Positions 42,018 through 49,197 of a stretch of DNA of 54,735 bases are shown here, in pieces. The notes beneath the pieces were generated by a model. The model searched no databases. It saw nothing but the letters and a program-made list of their open reading frames with translations, and had not been told where the DNA came from. The first letter of the stretch is position 1. Each line of letters opens with the position of its first letter. The stretch comes from CAWVWD01 sp965662365. GTDB taxonomy: Bacteria > Bacteroidota > Bacteroidia > Chitinophagales > Saprospiraceae. The stretch lies in assembly GCA_965662365.1 (NCBI GenBank), contig CBFIHR010000024.1, positions 1-54,735 of the forward strand, read 5' to 3'. The translations under genes and the position numbers were made by a program.

Positions 42018-42289
42018 TTAATAAAACGTAGTTTATAAGTTTTTTGCGATGAAATAAATTATTCGATAGGTAGTTTTCTAAGTTACCTGTCGAATTTCAA
42101 GTCAGTAAAGTGTCTAAAAATCATAACTATATTTAGAATAATTTTATTAAAATCTATTCAGGTTAGGTTAAGTTTTTATTGCTAACATCCTAATTATTAC
42201 TAATAACCTTTCCTTGTTTTGTTTATCAGATTCAACAATATTAAAATATTAAGAATCGTATTCTTTCAAGTAATATAATATCATAAATT

Positions 42290-44128
42290 ATGTGTGGAAT
42301 AGTCGGATATATCGGAGAACGTGAAGCCTATCCTATTTTGATCAAAGGTTTACAGCGATTAGAATATCGTGGATATGATAGTGCTGGTGTAGCACTTTTC
42401 AATGAGGATTTGCATGTCTATAAGAAACAAGGGAAAGTCAAAGATCTTGAGGAGTTCGTAGGCTCAAAAGATAGTAAAGGTTCTTTAGGAATCGGTCATA
42501 CTCGATGGGCAACTCATGGTGAACCAAATGATGAAAACGCTCATCCACATATTTCAATGAGTGGAAACATAGCGTTGATACATAATGGAATTATTGAAAA
42601 TTACGCTTTGTTGAAGGAAACTTTGATGAGCAAAGGCTACGAGTTCCATAGTGAGACGGATACAGAGGTATTAGTGAATTGGATTGAAGAAATTCAGAAA
42701 CAAACCAAAACACCTATCGCAGAAGCGGTTCGTATTGCCTTGACAAAAGTCGTCGGAGCTTATGCTATTGCTGTGATTGATAAAAAAGATCCTTCTAAGT
42801 TGATCGCTGCTCGTAAGGGAAGCCCTTTAGTCGTTGGTATTGGTGAAGGCGAATATTTTGTAGGGTCAGATGCGACTCCTATCATTGAATATACTAAAAA
42901 TGTTATTTACCTGAATGACGAAGAAATTGCGACTTTAAACCTAAATGGTGAATTAAAAGTCATTACAATCGGTAATGAACTACAAACACCGGAAATTCAA
43001 CAATTGGATTTAGAAATTGAATTGTTGGAAAAAGGAAATTTTGACCATTACATGCTAAAGGAGATTTACGAACAGCCAAAGACAATCAGTGACTGTCTTA
43101 GAGGTCGTTTGAATGCTTCTGGTGGACAAATTACGCTTAGTAGCGTCAATGATTATGAAAATCGCTTGACTCGTGCTGATCGCTTGGTTATCGTTGCCTG
43201 TGGTACATCTTGGCATTCTGCTTTGGTTGGTGAATATTTATTCGAGGAACTAGCCAGAATCCCTGTTGAGGTCGAATACGCATCAGAGTTTCGTTATCGT
43301 GATCCTATCATTAATAAAAGTGATGTGATCATTGCACTTTCTCAATCGGGTGAGACTGCAGATACTTTGGCCGCTTTAGAGTTGGCAAATCAACATGGTG
43401 CATTGACTTATGGTATTTGTAACGTTGTCGGGTCTTCGATTCCGAGAAATACAGATACTGGAACATATATTCATGTCGGGCCAGAGATTGGAGTTGCTTC
43501 TACTAAAGCATTTACAGGTCAAGTGACTGTCCTTACTATGATGGCAATTGAGTTGGCGTTTCGTCGTGGAACGATTCGTCGTTCTTACTATTATCAATTG
43601 TTACATGCTTTGGAACAGATACCGGAGAAGATCGAAAAAACATTAAAATTAAATAGTAAAATCAAATACATCGCTCAAGAAATTGCATCTGCTTCAAATT
43701 GTTTGTATCTTGGTCGAGGTTATAATTTCCCGATTGCCTTAGAAGGAGCCTTAAAACTCAAGGAAATCTCTTATATTCACGCCGAAGGTTATCCTGCCGC
43801 TGAGATGAAGCATGGCCCAATCGCTTTAATAGATGAAAACATGCCTGTGATTGTCATTGCAACGAACATAAGCGCTCACGAGAAAATTGTGAGTAATATC
43901 CAAGAAGTCAAGGCAAGAAAAGGTAAAGTTATCGCAATCGTAACAGAAGGAGACACTATCATTAGAGATATCGCCGATTATACCATTGAGATTCCGGAAG
44001 TTATAGAACCGTTATCACCGTTAGTTTCGGTTATTCCTTTGCAATTGTTGTCTTATCATATTGCTTTGATGAGAGGTTGTAATGTCGATCAACCCCGAAA
44101 TCTGGCAAAATCAGTAACCGTAGAATAA
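42290..44128 (+). CDS. glmS: Glutamine--fructose-6-phosphate aminotransferase
   Basis: A 612-residue enzyme making glucosamine-6-phosphate, the entry to UDP-GlcNAc. The N-terminal nucleophile Cys2 heads CGIVGYIGEREAYPILIKGL, and the glutaminase domain (about 1-225) includes GHTRWATHGEPN. Two SIS domains follow (IVACGTSWHSALVGEYLFEE and ALSQSGETADT; then YLGRGYNFPIALEGALKLKE) and the C-terminal tail is PRNLAKSVTVE, which closes the active site. With murA three genes on, it supplies peptidoglycan and lipid A precursors. No glmS ribozyme is visible in the leader (42018-42289). Confidence 0.98.
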   Translation: MCGIVGYIGEREAYPILIKGLQRLEYRGYDSAGVALFNEDLHVYKKQGKVKDLEEFVGSKDSKGSLGIGHTRWATHGEPNDENAHPHISMSGNIALIHNGIIENYALLKETLMSKGYEFHSETDTEVLVNWIEEIQKQTKTPIAEAVRIALTKVVGAYAIAVIDKKDPSKLIAARKGSPLVVGIGEGEYFVGSDATPIIEYTKNVIYLNDEEIATLNLNGELKVITIGNELQTPEIQQLDLEIELLEKGNFDHYMLKEIYEQPKTISDCLRGRLNASGGQITLSSVNDYENRLTRADRLVIVACGTSWHSALVGEYLFEELARIPVEVEYASEFRYRDPIINKSDVIIALSQSGETADTLAALELANQHGALTYGICNVVGSSIPRNTDTGTYIHVGPEIGVASTKAFTGQVTVLTMMAIELAFRRGTIRRSYYYQLLHALEQIPEKIEKTLKLNSKIKYIAQEIASASNCLYLGRGYNFPIALEGALKLKEISYIHAEGYPAAEMKHGPIALIDENMPVIVIATNISAHEKIVSNIQEVKARKGKVIAIVTEGDTIIRDIADYTIEIPEVIEPLSPLVSVIPLQLLSYHIALMRGCNVDQPRNLAKSVTVE

Positions 44129-44138
44129 TATACAATAA

Positions 44139-44188
44139 AGCCTATAAGGTTTCTCCTGTATTTTGGGATAAATAAAACCTTATAGGCT
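44139..44188 (+). terminator. Stem-loop after glmS
   Basis: AGCCTATAAGGTTT (44139-44152) pairs with AAACCTTATAGGCT (44175-44188) around a 22-base loop. No clean T run follows, so partial read-through to the DUF4290 gene is likely. Confidence 0.65.
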
Positions 44189-44227
44189 GCTTTACTAAGA
44201 ACAAATTTTAAAATTCTTATTCAAAAA

Positions 44228-44917
44228 ATGGATTATAATACAGCAAAAGGAGACATTGTTATTCCTGAGTATGGTCGAAATATTCAATTACTAATAGAAC
44301 ACGCCAAAACAATTGAAGATAAAGCAGAACGTCAAGTATTTATTGAGACAGTTGTGGATTTAATGCAGCGTTTGCACCCTCAAACTCGAAACGTAGAGGA
44401 CTATATAGCGAAGTTGTGGTCTCACGTTTTTCGTATTGCAGATTATGAACTTGACGTAGATCCACCGTGTGAGATTCTTTCTCGTGAGGAAGTTTACAAA
44501 CGACCAGAACAATTGCCTTATCCTACTAATTATGTCAAATATCGTCATTATGGTAAGAATGTACAGGAAATGATTCGTAAAGCGGCAGCGATGGAAGATG
44601 ATGAAATGCAGGAGGAATATGTTCAAGTGATTGGCTCTTACATGAAAATGGCTTATAAAACTTGGAATCGTGAGAACGTAAGTGATGAAATGATTCGCAA
44701 AAATTTGGTCAAAATTTCAGATGGTGAGTTGGAGTTAGAGGAAGATACGAATATAGATGGTTTGATTAATCCTACTATCAAGCGTCGTCGTAAAATAACT
44801 AATTCATCTTCTCCAAAAACAACGAGAATGCGCTCAAGTCGTAGTAGTAGCAGTCGTTCAAACCGTAGCAGCAGTAATGTACGCAGTAAAAGTACAGCGA
44901 GACGTAAAAAGCGATAG
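44228..44917 (+). CDS. DUF4290 protein with Arg/Ser-rich tail
   Basis: A 229-residue cytosolic protein of the Bacteroidota family DUF4290 (IPEYGRNIQLLIEHAKTIED, then MQRLHPQTRNVEDYIAKLWS and YGKNVQEMIRKAAAME). After residue about 188 the chain becomes a low-complexity basic tail made almost only of Arg, Ser, Lys, Thr and Asn (RSSRSSSSRSNRSSSNVRSK). The family has no known activity but is regularly followed by murA, as here. The tail suggests RNA or DNA contact. Confidence 0.88.
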   Translation: MDYNTAKGDIVIPEYGRNIQLLIEHAKTIEDKAERQVFIETVVDLMQRLHPQTRNVEDYIAKLWSHVFRIADYELDVDPPCEILSREEVYKRPEQLPYPTNYVKYRHYGKNVQEMIRKAAAMEDDEMQEEYVQVIGSYMKMAYKTWNRENVSDEMIRKNLVKISDGELELEEDTNIDGLINPTIKRRRKITNSSSPKTTRMRSSRSSSSRSNRSSSNVRSKSTARRKKR

Positions 44918-44949
44918 GTAACACCAAATAGTTATATTTTACTTTTTTG

Positions 44950-44991
44950 AAAGGTTGTAATAATAGTTTTGCTATTATCACGACCTTTTTA
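44950..44991 (+). terminator. Rho-independent terminator of the DUF4290 gene
   Basis: A 17-bp stem with one mismatch (44950-44966 with 44972-44988) and a 5-base loop, running into TTTTTATTTTG. Confidence 0.88.
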
Positions 44992-45164
44992 TTTTGTATC
45001 AATAGGGGATAGTTAGGGATGATCTTTTTTCTTTCGTGTAATTATGACACTTTGTAAATTAAAAAACAGTTGACCTTTTCTTATATTTGTGAAAAAATTA
45101 AGCTGCATGTGGAATTCTTGATATTGTATCGAGGCTTCAACATGCTGTGACCAGAAACCAGAAC

Positions 45165-46469
45165 ATGCAAAGAGATTCATTCAGAGTAGAAGGAGGTCGT
45201 CGTTTACAAGGAGAAATTATACCTCAAGGTGCAAAAAACGAAGCCTTACAAATTTTATGTGCGGTAATGATGACAAAGGAAAAAGTTACCGTTTCTAACA
45301 TTCCTGATATATTGGATATTCGTAAGTTATTGTCCCTATTAGAAGGTCTTGGTGTAAAAATAGAAAAGTTGAGTGGTGATACTTACACCTTCGAATCAGA
45401 CGATATTAATTTAGAATATTTAGATTCTGAAGCCTATCAGAAGGACGCACAGAAGATTCGAGGTTCCGTGATGTTGATTGCACCATTATTAGCTCGTTTT
45501 GGTCGTGCTTACTTACCGAAGCCTGGAGGTGATAAAATCGGTCGTCGTCGTTTAGACACACACTTTTTAGGTTTTCAGAAATTAGGAGCAAACTTCGTTT
45601 TTAATGAAAATCACTTCCGAATCACGACTTCTGGTTTAAAGGGAGCTTATATTTTGATGGAAGAGATTTCGGTGACTGGTACGGCAAACGTTGTAATGGC
45701 AAGTGTATTAGCGGAAGGTACAACACAAATTTACAATGCAGCTTGTGAGCCTTATGTTCAGCAATTGTGTAAAATGCTGAACCGAATGGGAGCAAAAATA
45801 TCTGGTATCGGTTCTAACTTATTGACCATCGAAGGCGTGAGTGAGTTAGGTGGCACAGAACATCGTATCTTACCGGACATGATTGAGATTGGTAGCTTTA
45901 TCGGTTTGGCGGCATTGACTCAATCTGATATTACAATTAAAGATTGTGCAGTGAAAGAGTTAGGAAATATCTTGACAGTTTTCCAAAAATTCGGTGTACA
46001 AATGAACATCAAAGGGGATGATATTCATATTCCATATCAAGGAGTTTATGAGATTCAAGGTTTTATTGACGGTTCGATTTTGACTGTTTATGATTCACCT
46101 TGGCCAGGGTTGACTCCAGACTTGATGAGTATTTTATTAGTTATGGCAACACAAGCAAAAGGAAGTGTTTTGATTCATCAAAAGATGTTTGAAAGTCGTT
46201 TATTCTTTGTAGATAAATTAATTGATATGGGAGCTCAGATTATCTTGTGTGACCCGCATCGTGCAACTGTCATTGGCTTGGCTCGTCAGACTTTGTTGAG
46301 AGGGATCAAAATGACTTCGCCAGATATTCGTGCAGGTGTTTCGCTGTTAATCGCTGCACTAAGTGCAAGAGGTACGAGTATTATTGATAATATTAATCAA
46401 ATAGACAGAGGGTACCAAAATATTGATGGGCGATTAAATGCTTTAGGAGCAAATATCGAACGGATTTAA
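45165..46469 (+). CDS. murA: UDP-N-acetylglucosamine 1-carboxyvinyltransferase (Asp active-site form)
   Basis: A 434-residue enzyme that adds enolpyruvate to UDP-GlcNAc, the first committed step of peptidoglycan synthesis. Family motifs are QGAKNEALQILCAV at the N-terminus, APLLARFGRAYLPKPGGDKI, and the late PDIRAGVSLLIAALSA. The catalytic-loop residue that is Cys115 in E. coli (PGGCTIG) is Asp123 here (PGGDKIG). MurA enzymes with Asp at this place work but are not alkylated by fosfomycin. The frame also opens at a GTG at 45147; the ATG at 45165 is preferred. Confidence 0.97.
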   Translation: MQRDSFRVEGGRRLQGEIIPQGAKNEALQILCAVMMTKEKVTVSNIPDILDIRKLLSLLEGLGVKIEKLSGDTYTFESDDINLEYLDSEAYQKDAQKIRGSVMLIAPLLARFGRAYLPKPGGDKIGRRRLDTHFLGFQKLGANFVFNENHFRITTSGLKGAYILMEEISVTGTANVVMASVLAEGTTQIYNAACEPYVQQLCKMLNRMGAKISGIGSNLLTIEGVSELGGTEHRILPDMIEIGSFIGLAALTQSDITIKDCAVKELGNILTVFQKFGVQMNIKGDDIHIPYQGVYEIQGFIDGSILTVYDSPWPGLTPDLMSILLVMATQAKGSVLIHQKMFESRLFFVDKLIDMGAQIILCDPHRATVIGLARQTLLRGIKMTSPDIRAGVSLLIAALSARGTSIIDNINQIDRGYQNIDGRLNALGANIERI

Positions 46470-46506
46470 TCAGCTGATTTCGCCGAAAGGCAATAGACAT
46501 GAAAAG

Positions 46507-46566
46507 AGGTTGTATCAAAAGTGGTAAAATTTTGTTTTACTTCGACTTTTGATACAACCTTTTTTC
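46507..46566 (+). terminator. Rho-independent terminator of murA
   Basis: A perfect 16-bp stem (46507-46522 with 46545-46560) with an inner GTAAAA/TTTTAC hairpin, followed by TTTTTT. Confidence 0.93.
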
Positions 46567-46640
46567 ATTATTATTACCGAATCAGAATATAATTTCTTCG
46601 AGGAAAAACTGTTTTTTGAATAGCCTCAGTAATAATACGC

Positions 46641-46675
46641 AAAAAGTCAAGTAGCGATTGACTACTTGACTTTTT
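46641..46675. terminator. Bidirectional terminator before the globin gene end
   Basis: AAAAAGTCAAGTAG (46641-46654) pairs with CTACTTGACTTTTT (46662-46675). It has A and T runs on both sides, so it also serves the globin gene on the minus strand. Confidence 0.9.
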
Positions 46676-46714
46676 ACGATAAAATCATATACTTATTCCC
46701 AACAAAAAATAATC

Positions 46715-47074
46715 TTATTTATTCACCATCCACAAAGCGGCACGACCGAAGTAGCCTAAAACCTGTGTGCGTATTTCAGCGGTCATTTCAATCTGTGCAA
46801 CGGCTTCCGACATATATTTTAACCACCTATCCGAGGCATTCATATCAATCGGGTAGGCGAAGTGACGACGACGCAGTCTCGGATGTCCTCGCTTGTCTGA
46901 GTAAGTCGTCGGGCCACCGAAAACTTGAATTAAAAAGAGGTATAGTCTATCCTCTGCAGGTGCTAAGTCTTCGGGATACATCGGACGAATCACCTCATCG
47001 TCTGCAATCTTCTCATAGAAAAGATTGACCATTTGCTTGATTTTTTCGTCCCCCAGGGTTTCGTAAATAGTCAT
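46715..47074 (-). CDS. Group II truncated haemoglobin
   Basis: A 119-residue globin of the 2-over-2 fold. It has the group II features VNLFYEKIADDEVIRPMYPE at the CD region, FGGPTTYSDKRGHPRLRRRH with the proximal His in the F region (the H of RRRHFAYPID), and a late Trp in ALWMVNK. Such proteins bind O2 or NO and protect against nitrosative or oxidative stress. The gene is preceded by a 9-base repeat tract and follows the crtZ-like gene on the same strand, 60 bases apart. Confidence 0.92.
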   Translation of the reverse strand: MTIYETLGDEKIKQMVNLFYEKIADDEVIRPMYPEDLAPAEDRLYLFLIQVFGGPTTYSDKRGHPRLRRRHFAYPIDMNASDRWLKYMSEAVAQIEMTAEIRTQVLGYFGRAALWMVNK

Positions 47075-47078
47075 TTTT

Positions 47079-47105
47079 TAGTTTAGGTAGTTGAAGTAGT
47101 TAGAT
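47079..47105. repeat. 9-base tandem repeat tract, copy 3
   Basis: TAGTTTAGG, TAGTTGAAG and TAGTTAGAT in exact 9-base register, starting four bases before the globin start codon (minus strand), so it lies in its leader. Confidence 0.75.
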
Positions 47106-47134
47106 AATGTGCAAAAGAACGACTAAAACTAAAT

Positions 47135-47629
47135 TTATTTTTCAATATATATTGTATTATTTTTTTCCATGGCACGACGTTCTTTATTGCTCTTAAAGAA
47201 TTTTGGATTGACGACCAATAAACCGAAGGATTCTGTATTTTCCTTTGTTTGTTTAGCGTGATGTGTGCCGTGAGCTCTTACTATAGCTTTCGAATATTTA
47301 CTTTCTAATTGATTGAACCATTTGAAACGACGATGAATGTAAACATCGTGAATCAAGAAATAAATCAAGCCATAAATCGAAATACCGACCCCAACAAAGA
47401 ATAATGCTCGGAAATCTGTCATACTTCCTGCCATATAACAGGTCATACTTGGCAAGGCAAAAACGATAAAAAACAAGTCATTTTTCTCGAAAAAGCCAAG
47501 GTTTTCATGTGGCTTATGATGTGACTCGTGCCATGACCACAAAAATCCGTGCATGATATATTTGTGAGCAAACCAAGCGACAAACTCCATCCCTACAACA
47601 GCGGCTAATGTAACTAAAACGTAATACAT
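47135..47629 (-). CDS. crtZ: Beta-carotene hydroxylase (CrtZ-like)
   Basis: A 164-residue membrane di-iron hydroxylase. The His clusters are all present: HKYIMHGFLWSWHESHHKPH, HDVYIHRRF and HGTHHAKQT. Four hydrophobic segments (about 3-20, 52-68, 74-94 and a short fourth) fit the family. It converts beta-carotene to zeaxanthin, so the organism is probably yellow or orange. No other carotenoid genes are in the window. The leader has a 7-base repeat tract. Confidence 0.93.
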   Translation of the reverse strand: MYYVLVTLAAVVGMEFVAWFAHKYIMHGFLWSWHESHHKPHENLGFFEKNDLFFIVFALPSMTCYMAGSMTDFRALFFVGVGISIYGLIYFLIHDVYIHRRFKWFNQLESKYSKAIVRAHGTHHAKQTKENTESFGLLVVNPKFFKSNKERRAMEKNNTIYIEK

Positions 47630-47637
47630 TTTTTTAT

Positions 47638-47661
47638 AATTATGAATTATGAATTATGAAT
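47638..47661. repeat. 7-base tandem repeat (AATTATG) before the crtZ-like gene
   Basis: Three full AATTATG copies and a partial fourth, starting nine bases before the start codon on the minus strand. Confidence 0.85.
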
Positions 47662-47907
47662 CTTTTATCCACAATTCTAAAATAGATTCCAGTTGATATT
47701 TAAAAAATCGTAGCTATTCCGACTAAGTTGAAAATCTGATTATTAAAATACCTTTCTAAAAACAGTATTTCGTAAATTATGTTCAGTATCTCTATTAATA
47801 CATTTTATAAATTTGAGCGACCACAAAACCCAAAATTACCGTTTTAAAAATTGAATTTCAATGACTAAACGCAGTATTCCTAAAAAATTAAACGCATTTA
47901 ACCTTAT

Positions 47908-47941
47908 TTTGAACTTTCCCTATTCCTTTTTTGTAATTTTG
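47908..47941 (+). promoter_or_regulatory. Promoter of mnmA
   Basis: TTTG (47908-47911), 22-base spacer, TAATTTTG (47934-47941). Leader of about 45 bases. Confidence 0.6.
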
Positions 47942-47991
47942 TGAGTGAAAATGGTTGACGGCTGACCGAAAGCCTTAAATAAAAATTAAAA

Positions 47992-49095
47992 ATGAGTAAA
48001 CACGGAAATGTTTTAGTGGCAATGAGTGGCGGAATTGATTCGACAGTTACCGCTTTGATGCTTCACGAAGAAGGCTATAATGTCATCGGAATAACGATGA
48101 AAACGTGGGATTATGCTAACTCTGGCGGCTCAAAGAAAGAAACTGGCTGTTGTAGCTTAGATTCTATCAATGATGCAAGAGGAGTTGCAGTAGATAGAGG
48201 TTTCCATCATTTTATTGTAGATATTCGAGAAGAGTTTGGTGATTATGTGATTGATAATTTTGTTGATGAATACATGGCTGGTCGTACACCAAACCCTTGT
48301 GTCTTGTGCAACACACATATTAAATGGGACGCTTTGTTACGCCGAGCGAATGCCATGGACTGCGAATTTATTGCAACAGGGCATTATGCCAAAATAGCAG
48401 AACACAACGGTCGAAAATATATTACCAAAGCAAAAGACGATAGAAAAGATCAAAGCTATGTACTTTGGGGCTTGAATCAGGAATGTATGGAACGAACAAA
48501 ATTTCCGCTCGGTCCATATACAAAAGCAGAAGTTCGACAAATGGCGGCCGATTTTGGTTATACCGATTTGTCCAAAAAAGGCGAAAGTTATGAAATTTGC
48601 TTTGTACCTGATAACGACTATCGAGGATTCTTAAAGCGTCGGGTTGATGGTTTGGAAGAGCAAGTAGCTGGTGGAAACTTTGTGGATAAACATGGAAATA
48701 TTTTAGGACAACACGAAGGCTATCCGTTTTACACAATTGGACAACGCAAAGGCTTAGGTATTGCTTTGGGGCAGCCTATGTACGTGAATGAAATTCGTCC
48801 AGAAACGAATACCGTTGTTTTAGGAGATATTGGCGATTTGTTGCGTAATGGAATGACTGTTGGTAAACTCAACTGGCAAAAGTACGAAACTGCACCGCAC
48901 GGATTAGAAGTGACATCACAAATCCGATATAACGACCCGGGCACAATGAGTAAAATCTTACCTTTTGATAATGAAAGAGTTAGCGTAGAATTTATGGCAA
49001 ATGTCCGTGGGGTTGCACCTGGGCAATCAGCTGTTTTTTACGAAGGCGATGACGTTATCGGTGGCGGTATTATACAAGGAAGTTTGGCATTTTAA
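47992..49095 (+). CDS. mnmA: tRNA-specific 2-thiouridylase
   Basis: A 367-residue enzyme that thiolates U34 of tRNA-Lys, -Glu and -Gln. The PP-loop is VAMSGGIDSTVTALML, the catalytic cysteines are in TPNPCVLCN and GESYEICFVPD, and GHYAKIAEHNGR and FYTIGQRKGLGIALG match the tRNA-contact regions. Length and order are standard. It is monocistronic, with its own promoter and terminator. Confidence 0.97.
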   Translation: MSKHGNVLVAMSGGIDSTVTALMLHEEGYNVIGITMKTWDYANSGGSKKETGCCSLDSINDARGVAVDRGFHHFIVDIREEFGDYVIDNFVDEYMAGRTPNPCVLCNTHIKWDALLRRANAMDCEFIATGHYAKIAEHNGRKYITKAKDDRKDQSYVLWGLNQECMERTKFPLGPYTKAEVRQMAADFGYTDLSKKGESYEICFVPDNDYRGFLKRRVDGLEEQVAGGNFVDKHGNILGQHEGYPFYTIGQRKGLGIALGQPMYVNEIRPETNTVVLGDIGDLLRNGMTVGKLNWQKYETAPHGLEVTSQIRYNDPGTMSKILPFDNERVSVEFMANVRGVAPGQSAVFYEGDDVIGGGIIQGSLAF

Positions 49096-49120
49096 AAAGA
49101 AGTGCTTATAAGTGTTAATA

Positions 49121-49164
49121 AAAAAGAGTCGATAACCACAAATTGAGTTATCGACTCTTTTTAT
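49121..49164. terminator. Bidirectional terminator between mnmA and the PBP1a gene
   Basis: AAAAAGAGTCGATAAC (49121-49136) pairs with GTTATCGACTCTTTTT (49147-49162). It serves the two convergent genes. Confidence 0.94.
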
Positions 49165-49197
49165 TAAAATTATATTTTATAAATATTTTATAAATGA

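Larger units (their letters stand above)
47630..47991. other. Divergent crtZ-mnmA intergenic region
   Basis: Holds the heptamer tract and the mnmA promoter. No additional gene is seen. Confidence 0.45.

Noticed and set aside
42018..42289. glmS ribozyme before glmS
   Set aside because: The leader is AT-rich with no recognisable ribozyme core, and the ribozyme is known mainly from Firmicutes.
44360..45002. Minus-strand frames over the DUF4290 gene and its terminator
   Set aside because: They run through a clear terminator and have no start signals.
46507..46566. Inverted repeat after murA as an insertion-sequence end
   Set aside because: It has a U tract and lies right after a stop codon, so it is a terminator. 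No transposase is present.
46666..47028. 120-codon plus-strand frame opposite the globin gene
   Set aside because: The globin on the minus strand has a clear family match, and the plus frame starts inside a terminator.
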